DNA from: Panicum virgatum
Lineage: Eukaryota; Streptophyta; Magnoliopsida; Poales; Poaceae
Assembly: GCF_016808335.1 (NCBI RefSeq)
Contig: NC_053149.1
Location: forward strand, 815,596 to 879,595
Length of the DNA stretch: 64,000 bases
Direction: 5' to 3'
Shown: positions 23,901-34,756 of the stretch, piece by piece
Position numbering within the stretch: position 1 is the first letter of the stretch
Layout of the letters: each line of letters starts with the position of its first letter
Position numbers and translations under genes: made by a program
Notes under the pieces: model-generated
The model's input: only the letters and a program-made list of their open reading frames with translations
Database searches by the model: none
Told to the model about the DNA's origin: nothing

Positions 23901-25383
23901 AATGTGAGGTCATGTGACTGTAGGAGATGGCAGCTAACAGGTATACCCTGCTGCCATGCCATTGCATGTTTCAGGCATGACGATATCAAGCCAGAAACAA
24001 TGGTGCATGAGTGCTATTCAATTGCCATGCCATTACATGTTTCAGGCATGACGATATCAAGCCAGAAACAATGGTGCATGAGTGCTATTCAATTGCAACA
24101 TACAGGGAGGCATATGGCTATAACATATGGACTGTGAGACAAAATACAATGGGAAAAAATGAATGGGGTCGATGTGCAGCCACCTATCTATGAAAAGAAG
24201 GTAGGGAGGCCTGCAAAGAATAGAAAGAAAAATCCAATTGAATTAGAAGGTGGCACCAAACTTAGCAAGCACGGAGTGACAATGCATTGCAGTGCTTGTG
24301 GATCATCCACACACAATAAGAGAACATGCCACAAATATCCAGATAAGAGAAATATGCCTAATCCAGAAGAAGAATTGGAAGAATATGATGACCCAAGCAT
24401 ACTAGAGGTGCATGTTGTTTAATTTGTTTACATTTGACATAAGATTTTCATTTTCTATGCCAATCATAATATCGATGTCTTTATTTTTTTAGAAGATTAT
24501 GCCAGCTAGACTGAACAATGAACTAGATCCTAGTGAAAATGCTGACACTATGGTGTTTAATCTTCTACGTCACGTATAGCAATCTAGTTATTTTTACAAC
24601 ATTATTTGACATTAGTTAATTCCAAGGTATATTAAACTTTGTCAATACTATGTAGGAAAACATAGCACGGTCAGCAATGCAGCCACGGGTCCGTTGATGG
24701 ATGAAAATATGTTTGTAGCTATGGAAAGGGATAACCTACCTCCACAAAGGCTTACTACAGCAATGAATATAGGTAGAGGCCGAGCTACAAGTACAAGGTC
24801 AAGAAAAAGAAAGGCAAAGACTACAACAGATGATGAACATCCTACAGAATGCAGACATGCAGTGGTACTGCAAGGGTAAGAGGAAGGTCAGGAGTACGTA
24901 CTGGCAGAAAAGGAGCCAGGGGAGGAGGACGTGGTAGGAGCACATGATTCAAGAGTAGCTTTTTTAGTCCATTCATCAGATATAAAATACATTATCTTGG
25001 TTGTTAAATTCAGTCAATAATTGTGTTAGACCATTCAAACGCATTCTGTATTGCACACATTTTATATTTATGAACACAAATAGTTTGGAACGTTGCGTTT
25101 CAATTCAAGAGTTGCACAAGTGTCATATATAATTTATCACTCAAACGGTCAAGAAGTTCACTCGTTCAGAGCCCGTGTTTCCGATGAGTTGAGCCAAGTC
25201 AAGCTGAGCTGATCCCACCCTACCACCTCATCGTCCACTGTGGACAAATACGTGATGTGGCGGGATTTGGACCGTATGCGCACCAAAGTGTCAAGTTCTT
25301 GTATTGGATTGATCAGTTTACTAGTTCTTGGACTAATTTGCACGCACTTGCATAGTTGTTGTACTACAGATGCAATTTACTCA
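20930..25383 (+). mobile_element. MuDR-type MULE, 4,454 bp, with decayed transposase
   Basis: Terminal inverted repeats of about 190 bp (20930-21120 and 25170-25383) share GCATCTGTAGTACAACAA and CAAGTGCGTGCAAATTAGTC. They are flanked by an exact 9-bp duplication ATGAAAAAT (20921-20929 and 25384-25392). It encodes a MURA-like transposase on the plus strand. TIR divergence and coding lesions indicate an old, no longer autonomous copy. Confidence 0.92.
21318..24947 (+). pseudogene. MULE transposase (MuDR family), frameshifted
   Basis: The reconstructed exon order is 21318-21363, 21624-23188, 23269-23570, then from 23656. It has an acidic N-terminal part, a zinc-binding DNA-binding region (YCQGDCPWKLKA … GTHTCNK, about 22490-22600) and the MULE DDE domain with CIDGCHIKNKHGG (about 22980) and MSDKQKGLINAV across the second intron. 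A SWIM zinc finger (CDCRRWQLTGIPCCHAIACF, about 23915-23970), a CCHC-like knuckle (CSACGSSTHNKRTC) and a Gly/Arg-rich tail follow. Lesions are an apparent extra T in the T-run near 23866, a 71-bp tandem duplication (copies from about 23952 and 24023) that shifts the frame after the SWIM motif, and an apparent 2-base loss near 24138. It should not yield full-length transposase. Confidence 0.88.
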
Positions 25384-25392
25384 ATGAAAAAT

Positions 25393-25910
25393 GACGTAAA
25401 TTATAGATTAATGTATGTGCAAAGAAAAGTATGTGTATACTAAAGGAAAGTGATACGTTAATATACGACTTTTTTTTTCTTCCATAAACAATTATGTCAA
25501 TTATTATCCTTCCAAAAGAAAAAATAACGTGAATTATGGGTCAATAAATATGCAAAGAAAAGTATGTGTGTGCTAAAGGAAAATAATATGTGGGTACAAG
25601 ATGTGGGTATAGGAAATTGCTGGTGTAAAAAGTAATAGGATTTTGGTGGAAAACATTGACGAAATCAATCTTCCCTCCCTTTCGTCAAACCTTTTGGTCT
25701 GACAAATGGAACCTTCGTGTGGGGTACGGTGGACCTAACTTTGGTGAGAAAAGGTTTCAAATGTTTCAACTTTTATAGTATAGATTATAGTATAGAGAAA
25801 TACAATGCAGTACTTTATATATGTATATAGGGGGTATTCCACAATTTAGGACACTGGCAGAGAGTTTGTATCCATGTATGTACCCGTGCCTGTTACATAC
25901 ATGTTGCACA
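25393..25910. repeat. Right part of the interrupted minisatellite, then AT-rich DNA
   Basis: Two units with GTAAATTATAG/GTGAATTATGGG, GCAAAGAAAAGTATGTGT and CTAAAGGAAA lie at 25393-25600. They also carry the CTTCCATAAACAATTATGTCAATTATTATCCTTCC motif seen left of the large MULE (given here as an approximate consensus). No gene is seen to 25910. Confidence 0.55.
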
Positions 25911-25929
25911 ACAGGAGAGTGAGAGAGAG

Positions 25930-26837
25930 GCCCTGCTGCCCAGCTTAACTTCGCTTTCCCCTCCTGCTACAGAAAGCGAGGCAAAAGGCGACTTCGTTGG
26001 GTCCGGCGTCGATCTCGCCAGATCTCCACCTCCGACGGCTGCTCCGGCGCCGGAGGGGGTGGGGATTTGGTGAATCGCCGTCCGGGTCCCTTCTATAGCT
26101 TAGTTCCTAGGGTTAGGTCTAGAGCTAGATTTTCAACGTCGTCTCCATGGCGTCGGTTGCTTTTGTTCCTCTGCCTCTTATCCGGTGAGTTCGTCTTCTC
26201 CGACGGTCAAGCTGGTGGAGAGGTGTTGAGGATGCAACAGCTTGCGAGTGAGGTGTCCTCGCTCCGCACTTTTGTGCTCACCTTCTTCTCCGGTGGATGT
26301 GGCCATGGTGGCCTTTTCTCCGGCGTTCAGCAGGTGAGCTTGCCTGTCCTCCATATTAGTTTCGGCATCTGTGTAGGCGTCGGAGCTAGTGTTGTGAGGT
26401 CCCTTTGCTTCATCCCTGCGATGGAATGGGAGCTTCCAGTCTTCTCCGTCTGTGGGAGTTGGATTCCGGCTGTCGGGTGCTTTGCCGGCGGCGGCGGACA
26501 GTGGGCTATTGCTGGTCGTTGCTGGACAGTCTTGTCGGTCTTCACTGATGGCGGGGATGGCCGATGTGCTTGGGAGGCCATTTACTCGGCTTCGTCGCCT
26601 AGCAGTAAGTCCTCCTCTGCGGTCTCCACCTTATAAACTTCGTCGTTGGTGCAGACGGCGGCTATAGCCTTGACTCCGGCGGACGTCCGGAATCGAGGAA
26701 GAAGACGTGAAGACCCTGAAACTTGGTGTGGCAGTTGTAATTTCTAGTTTCTTAAGGGTCTTTTCTGTAAAAGAGTTGGGTTGTACAGTTCCCCTATAGT
26801 TTAATACAGTCGCTCCTTTTGCAAAAAAAAAAAAAAA
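25930..26837 (+). mobile_element. Poly(A) non-LTR retroposon (908 bp) upstream of the E2 gene
   Basis: The insertion ends in a run of about 17 A and is flanked by an exact 19-bp direct repeat starting ACAGGAGAGTGAG (25911-25929 and 26838-26856), the signature of target-primed reverse transcription. The 3' end (GTTTAATACAGTCGCTCC before the A-run) resembles the tails of grass LINEs. It has one 189-codon frame (26067-26636) without a recognisable domain. It may be a LINE-derived non-autonomous element or a retrocopy of an unknown transcript. Confidence 0.8.
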
Positions 26838-26859
26838 ACAGGAGAGTGAGAGAGAGAGA

Positions 26860-27850
26860 GGGAACGGAAGGAAGGATACGCTATGTTAGGAGACGGCGCC
26901 CTTGACATGAGCAGCGATTTCAGGAAGGAAAAGCTTACGCTTTGCCGTCCTGGCACGCAAGGTGTCCGGTCCAGTCGCAAGCATCCCAAGCTCCCCCCAA
27001 TTCCGGTCCTCCTCGCCTCTCGCCACCTACTACTAAAACCCTCTTCTTCCTCCCCAGCGCCAGGGCCGCCGCCGGTGCGCTCCGCAGGACCTCTCAAAGG
27101 TGCGTCGCAGCGCCCCCCCCCCCCAACTCTCGTCGTCGTTCCTAATTTACTCTCTTCTTCTTGATCGGTGCTCGCTGCTTTCTTTATTTGGCTTCTTTCT
27201 TTTCTCCGCCGTGCCTCCAGTTTCCTGATGGTGTCATGGAAGATTGATTCTTTGACTATGGACGCATTTCTTTTTCTCGGTGGGGTTCTTGATCGTGATG
27301 CACGCTGCTCCTGCTCCTGGACGGTGACGCTTCAAGTTTATCCCTCCCCTCCGGCTCCGGGGGTCTCGCTAGTCTTCCGGGATTATTTCTTTCCTTTTTT
27401 TTTTGTCTGTTCTTGCGCTTGGTGTTTGCGGTGGCTCGCCTTCATTGGACCGAGAGAGACCGACGTGGCGTCACGCAAGCACTGATTGGGGTCGGGGGTT
27501 CGGTCGCTGACGGCTGGGCCTCACAACAAACCAGTTCTTGGAAAACAGCGTGCTACTGGAAAGAGAAAAGAGTGAGATGCTTGCCGCGTTGGGATTCTCC
27601 AACTAAGATGATCAACTCTCTACTGCTCCTTTCCTTTTCTTCTTGTTCGGTTGTTCACTTGTTCTTAGCGACGAAATTAGATGATTTTTTTCTAAAGGTG
27701 CTTCTGTTTATGCATCTGTCGTTCCTGCGCCTGCGATCTTGACCTTTGTGGTTTCGCAGATGAAAAACACCATCTTTCGTGTTTGTAGTTACAAGCAATG
27801 GCGTTTCATGTCTTGCAGGTGTTTTTTGTGTGAGGTGATTCAAAGGAAGG
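26860..27850 (+). promoter_or_regulatory. Promoter/leader region of the E2 gene, with likely 5' UTR exons
   Basis: A probable first leader exon ends at a GTGCG donor near 27099. A second leader exon, 27759-27817, starts after a CGCAG acceptor and holds a short upstream frame (MKNTIFRVCSYKQWRF…) that overlaps the main ATG at 27851 in another phase. This second exon has a near copy at 11091-11147. Confidence 0.5.
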
Positions 27851-30800
27851 ATGACTCTCAAGAAGCTGCTGCAGCTGTTTTGTGTCAGTAAGAAGGATTC
27901 CAAGAAGAAAGGTGATGTAGCTTTCCTTGGCTTGGTTATCAGCAGCGCTATCTACCTTGTTGAATTGCTGATTGTCTTTCTGCACAGTTTCTTCTATGAG
28001 CCCTTGATTACTCAGATATGGGTCTGGTGCCATGACATGGCAATCTAATGGTCCATCAGTTATTCTGTTGCTCTATGTGGTTATAGTTTGAGAACTCAAG
28101 GTTCTGTGTTTTAACTCAAGGTTCTGTGAGCATCTCCAAGAGCTCTTGTATCTATGGATAGCTAAAATTCTGATATAGCTATTATGTAAAATAAAATAGC
28201 TAGCGAAAAAGGGATGAAATACAACAGCTTCTCCAAAATCCAAAAAGAGATGGCTAGCGCTTAGCGCTAGGCAAAGATGCCCAGCGGCACCCGCCCTCTG
28301 GATAGAAAACGAGGATAGAAGACGAGGTAGATAGAGTTTCTGTTGGATAGGAGTTTTTTGTCTTCCTTTTCTTTTTTTAGCTAACTCACCCAAAATACAA
28401 GAGCTCTTGAAGATGCCATCTTTTGTATTTGTAAATATCTTGCTTCTGTGAGAACTACTGAACCGGACGTAGGTAAGCTTTAAAGAAAGCATTTTTATTG
28501 ACTAAAAGAACTTGAAAAATGGTAGTGGCATGCTATGTGTCTTATTGGGTGCTTAGATGCATACAACTATAATGCTTCAGGTAATACATTCACCAGGAGA
28601 GTAAATGTAGTACCTTGATATGATCAGTGACTCAGACTGCTGGTTGTGTGAGTGTTATGTTCTGTATCTGTGTGCAATGAATTATGTGAGTCCCACTGTT
28701 TTTTATCCTTTTTTTTCATAAGTTGAATGCTTTTCTAATGAACGAATGATCTGTTTGTGCAGGCAAATCAATCGATCCGCTTTGGCAAGGTAATCTTGAA
28801 TTTTATACATGTTGTTGTCTGCCCTAATAATATATCTTTTCCCTCAAAATAACATGAGATTTGGTACGAACGCGTGTATTATATGTTCTGTTAACAGTGC
28901 CGCAGCCCAGAGGCTGACAAGGCCATACAACTGATAGGAAACATCTTGGTCACCGAGAAAAAGTGGTAAATTATTAAGGTGCTCTCCGCTCTGTCTAGAA
29001 GAGGGCAGATTTTCAGTCATAAATTGCATAAGTGCACTCCCTCTTAGATTATGCGATTCAACTTACTCAGGGGACTGGTATGATTTTTTAAATATTTTTC
29101 ACTCTTATACTTACCAATTAGCCCCTTATATTCCCTTAATCTTTAAAGCAGTACTGCATTTTCAACATTATCAAAGGTTCAAGTAGCTATCTTTCATTGG
29201 TTGAGGGGCAGTTGGAATCTGCAAACCTAGTTGTGATGATAGTCTGGACTGTATTTTGGTTCATATCTCTGTCCTATGCTCAAATTATATTGTAATGTCC
29301 TTACTCGATAATCATTTACCTACATCCTCGATTTCAGCATCTGCTCCGCACTCCTCTTTGAGTGTCACTGCAAATAAGAGTCATTTGGATCCCTGTTCAA
29401 GTAGACATGAATGCTCAAGTATGATTTCATCATTGGCAAGGACTGAACATGGAACTGGAAGTAACGATTACATGTCATTTAACCATTTTGATGTTGTTCA
29501 AGATTTCTCTGATCACCACTATGCAAAAACATCACCAGGAAAGGTATCATGTGTGCCTGTGACATTTTGTGAACCTTTCAGCTATTAAATGCGACTGTGA
29601 TTTTCTCACCTCAAGATACGTGACCAGGCCACCAAAGACTGGGTGAAGGCAATCCAAAGTGAATGGAATCTTCTACAGAAAAATCTACCCGGTCAGTTCA
29701 TATGTATATTAGATATTGTGGCCAAAAAGCTTTTATAGGATGTTTTATCAATGTTTTGTTTCTTATTTTTGCCGAACTGCCAAAAACTGTAGCTAGGGAG
29801 AACTAAAGGACACACTATATTCGAGAGAAAAAAAAGGACACACTATGGTTTCTTTACAATCATCACTTATGTCATTTTGTTGATAATTCTTTTCCATAAT
29901 AGTCTTGTCACACTAGTATACTGCAGGTGTTCCAATGTAATTATTGTTTATATCAGGAAACAAATGAGAAAAATGTAAACAATGTTATAATACCATGTGC
30001 CTAGGGCAGACGCAATGCCACTTCTCATGCACATCATGTCTGTATGATTGACATTTGGACCTGATAGTGCTTATTCTTAATTGGAGAATTTTCTACTGAA
30101 ACCAGCTAGGGTGTTCTTTTTATTGCTGTTAACTTGGATCAGTTTGGTTTCAATTATGCAGAATCAATATATGTTAGAGTTTACGAGGACAGGATTGATC
30201 TGCTCAGGGCTGCTATAGTTGGGCCAGCTGGAACCCCATATCATGATGGACTGTTCTTCTTTGATGTCCGTTTTCCTTCTGAATACCCAAAATGCCCACC
30301 AGTACGCAGCCAGTTGACACCATATTTCCCTTTAATATTTCTATATTGTCATAGACACCCATAATATTTTGTAAAATCTGCTTGATTTGTGCAGAAAGTT
30401 CATTACCATTCAGGTGGACTTCGATTGAATCCGAACCTGTATGAGAGCGGAAAAGTTTGCCTGAGCCTTCTGAATACCTGGTGGGGTAATGGATGCGAGA
30501 AGTGGGGCAAGTCAAATTCAACAATGCTGCAGGTGCTGGTCTCCATTCAGGGCCTTGTGCTGAATGATAAGCCATACTTCAATGAGCCTGCAAACAAAAA
30601 TTCTGCTAAAACAACAGCTGGTGAAAAGAATTCCTTGGTTTACAATCAGACAGCCTTTGTGCTGTCCTGCAAGACAATGTTATATTCACTCCGGAAGCCT
30701 CCAAAGGTGTCAAATCCTTCATCTCTTGATAGTGTTATATCAGCTCTCATGGATGATATAATTGGATTCGATATATGGAGTTCAATTTCCAATTATCCAA

Positions 30801-31158
30801 ATAAGCTCTGCATCCACTGTTCTTACACACTCCTCTTTCCCTGCAGCATTTTGAGCATCCACTGTTCTTACACACTCCTCTTTCCCTGCAGCATTTTGAG
30901 ACCCTTGTTGCAGGCCACTTTCATGAGCGTGAGCATGCCTTCCTCGACGCATGCAGCGCTTACATGTCTGGGACAGTCGTCGGATCATCTGCTGGAAGCG
31001 GCGCCAGATATGCCTGTGACAAGTGCTTTGCAGATTTCAAAAAGTCGCTGACGCTGTACACTGAACATCTCAGGACCGACTTTGCTGCTAACAGAAGTCG
31101 CTTGCTGGAACTGGAAAGACAGGCATCAGCTGTGGGTGAGATAGTGCCTATCAGCTAG
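27851..31158 (+). CDS. Ubiquitin-conjugating enzyme E2, UBC25/PFU-type
   Basis: Model: 27851-27911, 28763-28789, 29338-29543, 29616-29691, 30162-30301, 30395-30706, 30892-31158 (362 aa), all with GT-AG introns in phase. It carries activated ubiquitin as a thioester and passes it to substrates. The UBC fold spans about residues 98-260. It contains WNLLQKNLPESIYVR, GPAGTPYHDGLFFFDVRFP, HYHSGGLRLNPNLYESG and the active-site Cys192 in GKVCLSLL. The extended loop and the C-terminal helix after PPKHFETLV are typical of the large plant PFU (UBC23-26) E2s. The N-terminal 98 residues before FNHFDVVQDFSDHHY are poorly conserved, and the first two exons are less certain. Exon 28899-28968 looks like an alternative exon. 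A tandem duplication copies the last splice acceptor. Confidence 0.88.
28129..28416. mobile_element. MITE in an intron of the E2 gene
   Basis: Inverted ends AGCATCTCCAAGAGCTCTTG and CAAGAGCTCTTGAAGATGC bound about 288 bp. No clear target duplication was found. The GAGCATCTCC-type terminus is common among grass MITEs. Confidence 0.65.
30811..30900 (+). repeat. 45-bp tandem duplication spanning a 3' splice site
   Basis: Two identical 45-bp copies (30811-30855, 30856-30900), each containing TTTCCCTGCAG followed by the first codons HFE of the last E2 exon. Because 45 is a multiple of 3 and copy 1 is open, use of the upstream acceptor adds 15 residues in frame. Confidence 0.95.
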
Positions 31159-32145
31159 AATTCTTTTGTCAGAACAACACCTGATCATTGCATTTCACCT
31201 TCCGAAGTCCTAATTAAAAGGTGAAATGGTGTAATAGGTCACAATTCGCACGCTTAAATATAGTGCTAGGTTCTCAAAGGTGCATGGCGTAGAAAAGGCT
31301 TTTGTATCTGGTACAAGAGTTGTTCTTGTCAGATATTACCTATTTCTGGTGATGGGTCATCTATTTGATTATATAGAAAAATTAGACTCATTCTGTGCTA
31401 ATCTACTTTGTGGATTCTTGTGACTTCGAACAACCTGCTTGATGGCGATTCTTCCTATGCATTGCCTGCATCTTCATGGAGATGGCAGTAGTACCTGTTG
31501 CGCAAAAAGCAAACACATGTGGCACTGATGGCCTACAGAATTTATGTGTACTTTCCAGCAAAGCAGATACAGTTCTTCAAACATAACTGAAAGTAGATAG
31601 GCTTGTCAAAATTGTTATACATGTCAGTGGCAGAGGTATACTGCCAAATGGTGTTCGGTTGTGTGTGTGTGTGTGTGGAGTTAGATTTGCAACTCCCAGA
31701 CAGAGTGAGGCTCCATATTCTAGTTTTAACTTTACCAAGCTGCGAAGAATTATAATAACTGTGAAGAAGGAAAAAACGGTATACTCACCAAATCTGTAGT
31801 AGCCATGTGTATCTGTTCAGCATTCAACAGCAGCTATGCCACAATGTGTTTGTTCATGGCATCAGAAGAATTCTCTCCCTAATTAAATGCTTTGAACATA
31901 GAGAAATTGTGATATCGCATAATTTTGTAGAGGTTTGGATGATCATTTCACATTTTTCTTTTCCTGGCGTATCTCCTAGAACTTTGTAGAGGTTTGGAGG
32001 TGAGTGAGATATTTTTCTTTCCTTTACCCAAGGTGTCTACATCATGGCAAGAGAAGTAAAGATAGAGAGGAATGGCAACAATACAGACATCTATATCTAT
32101 GGTTTTCAGTCCTACGAATACCCAAACTCAAGACGGGGTGCAGAC
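31159..32145. other. Convergent intergenic region between the E2 and kinase genes
   Basis: Holds the 3' ends of both genes. A (GT)n run lies at about 31662-31677. No gene or element was recognised. Confidence 0.5.
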
Positions 32146-33866
32146 CTAGAAATACTGAAAATTGGCGGGAGAGTTGGCCGCAGCAGCACCAGCTGGTAAA
32201 CTACTCGGGGCAGTCGCCACTGTTCTTTCCGTCACCTTCTTCTCCTTAGATCTGAGCTGACTGAAGTCTACAGGGTCAGGGACAGAAGGTGGATGAGCAC
32301 CCCTCACAAGTGCCCAGTTCACCCCCTCAAAGAACGGGTGCTGCTTGATCTCAGAAGCACCCCTCTTGGTTGCAATTCTCTTCAGAGGGTCCTTCACTAG
32401 AAGCCCACGGATGAGGTCTCGTGCGACATTGCTCACAGGTGGGCTGTCAGGGAACCGCAGTGGCTGCTCCACCACATTGCAGAGCGTGGCAGGGTTGCTA
32501 CTCCCCTTGAACGGTGTCATGCCATGTAGCAGCTCATACAAGAAGATGCCAAAGGTCCACCAGTCCACAGCGCTGCCATGGCCTTCTCCTCTGATGATTT
32601 CCGGTGCAAGGTACTCATGCGTCCCAACAAATGACATAGATCGTGCATCTGTCGGCTCGGCATTGAACTCCACGAATGATCCATTGACACTGAAGTCTGA
32701 TTTGGTCTTGCGGCTCTTCTTGGAGAGCATGCGTGGGAAGAATGCTGATGGCTGCATGCAGCCTTGGCTAGCACCCGCAGTGTGGACTAGGCCCTTCTCA
32801 ACACCATTGGCACCTGCATGGACCGATGAGGATTTGACTAACGTTGGGCTGACAGAACACCGCAGTGATAGGTCAAAGTCAGACCGCATAATGTGCCCCC
32901 CATCTCGGACCAGGACATTTTCGGGTTTCAGGTCTCTGTAGACAATGCCTAGCATGTGGAGGTACTCAAGTGCAAGCAACACCTCGGAGGCGTAAAATCT
33001 GGCAGGTAAAATATAATTCAGATTAGCAAATGATATGTCCTGATGTGCAAGAATTGTACGGGATGTATCGCCAGAGGTATCAAGCAAATGATACTTGGTG
33101 ACCTTAGATGAACCAACCTGGCTGATTGTTCATTGAAATGCCTGTTAGGTTGCTTCTGCCGAAGAGAATGCAGGTTGCCACCACAGCAATATTCCATGAC
33201 AAGGCAGTACAACTTATCGGTCTCAAAGTGAGAGTACAATGTGGGTAGGAAGGGGTGATCGAGAAGACCAAGGATTTCCCTCTCAGTTTCTGCCCGTACC
33301 AGCTTGTTCCTGTTGATGAGCGACTCCTTGTCCATCACTTTCATGGCGAAAAAAGCTTGTGTCCCCCTGAGTTCCACAAGGTAAACACTGCCAATATCTC
33401 CATAGCCAAGGCGCTTCAGAAGCCTGAAGTGGACTAGGCTGAGAGGTGGGTCCCTGCAGGTGGCCAATGGGATGGCCTCCCACCTTCCATCGCTCCCAGT
33501 ATGCCGCTTCATATGGCCAGTACTGGAGCTATCCAAGCTGTTACTCCTAGAAGTATCAAAGCTGCCTCGACGAACATTCTTGTCACCTTTTCCTGATGCT
33601 TCAGATACCATTGTTGGCACAGGATTTGGTGCATTATTTGTCGCATGACTTGGGATATTTTTGTCAGCTGGATCAGACATCTTGTGGTGTGATTTCTTGT
33701 CAGAGGGGATACGCGAGTGAATTTCTGGTTTGGAGGCCGCAGATGGATTTGTTGACAGGCCAGATTGATTGTGCTGCGAGGCACCATTGGAATGGTTATT
33801 TGCTCGGGTATTGGAATCCATCTTGTCATTTGCAGCAGACAGCTTGTTGTATGACCTGGAGTTCAT
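32146..33866 (-). CDS. AGC VIII serine/threonine kinase, D6PK-like
   Basis: Two exons, 33866-33118 and 32998-32146, encode 533 aa. Relatives (D6PK, G11A, PVPK-1) act at the plasma membrane and phosphorylate PIN auxin efflux carriers. About 145 residues of a polar, Ser/Asn-rich N-terminus precede the kinase domain. Motifs present are [10 protein letters not shown] (glycine loop), AFFAMKV (ATP-binding Lys), YRDLKPEN (catalytic loop), SDFDLSL (DFD instead of DFG, the hallmark of plant AGC VIII), an insertion of about 80 residues between subdomains VII and VIII, and [13 protein letters not shown]. The C-terminus is NFQYF, an FxxF-like hydrophobic motif. The residue before SDFD is Arg in HIMRSDFD, where family members usually have Leu. 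A TTTCAG directly before the ATG suggests a 5' UTR intron. Confidence 0.93.
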
Positions 33867-34604
33867 CTGAAATCACACAAGACAGTAGGAAGGATCACAT
33901 CAGGACAGACGATAACGAATGTCTATTATGAACGGACGGGATGAAGCAGTTATTGCAGCAGAAATCGGTACGTGCCCGTGCTGGCAGCACAAGAGTGTAC
34001 TGTACTGCGGTTATTTTGCCCAGGTCCGTCAAATGGACCCAAGTTGTGAGCTCTTGGCAGAACACCATGGATCACATTGGTTCAGCACAACAAGGTGGCA
34101 TACCATGGCATCGAACCAAGCAACTAAACGGAAAGCTGATGATCAATTCAATTCCCCTTAGCTTTGTCGGAATACATGGAAATTTTATTTTGGAGCTCCC
34201 TGACTAGCAATTATGCATTCTCGCACCCTCGCTGCAAGCATATTCCAATAACTAGCAGCGATTACGCATTCTGAAGTCAAGCTTTGGACACATAATAATA
34301 TTTGAAGAGGACCGACCAAACGAGAGTGGGGGGAGGGGGAATTGAAGGCGAACCTAATCGATTCGATCCAATATGGTCCCGTGGTGCTTGGGCTTCAAAC
34401 GGCGGGAGAGAAGAGGGCCATGGGATCGGTGGGGACGACAGACGGCGGGCGCCGCCGCGAGCAGACGAACCGGGCGGTGGCGGAGGGCAGGGCGTGGAAT
34501 GGAGGAAGCGGATGGACGAGGGGTGGCGTGCATTGCTAAAATTAAGAGGCGTGCGTGGATGTGGAGGACGACGGAGTGGGAGGGGTGTCAGGCGGACCTG
34601 GATG
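33867..34604 (-). promoter_or_regulatory. Upstream/leader region of the D6PK-like kinase
   Basis: The acceptor-like TTTCAG touching the ATG implies a leader exon further right, perhaps in the GC-rich 34320-34600 stretch. Open frames there on the plus strand are short and unsupported. Confidence 0.4.
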
Positions 34605-34756
34605 CTGCAACTTCAGCTGTCGCTCCATCCTGAGCGTCACCAGCGAATCGAAGGGCCACAACATACAGGCAGGGGCTCTGCACTCGTTGGAGGGAAAAGC
34701 CCTCCAAGGGCGCGCCGGTGGGAGGGAAAGCACCAGCATTTGGCGCCATTTTCTTC
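34605..34756 (+). repeat. Left arm of a ~150-bp inverted repeat
   Basis: Starts CTGCAACTTCAGCTGTCGCT and ends near GGCGCCATTTTCTTC. The reverse complement lies at 35869-36012 with several small gaps. The arms are about 1.1 kb apart. See the right arm for the discussion. Confidence 0.75.

Noticed and set aside
26067..26636. 189-codon frame as an independent gene
   Set aside because: It lies inside a poly(A) retroposon and has no known domain, so I report it only as part of that element.
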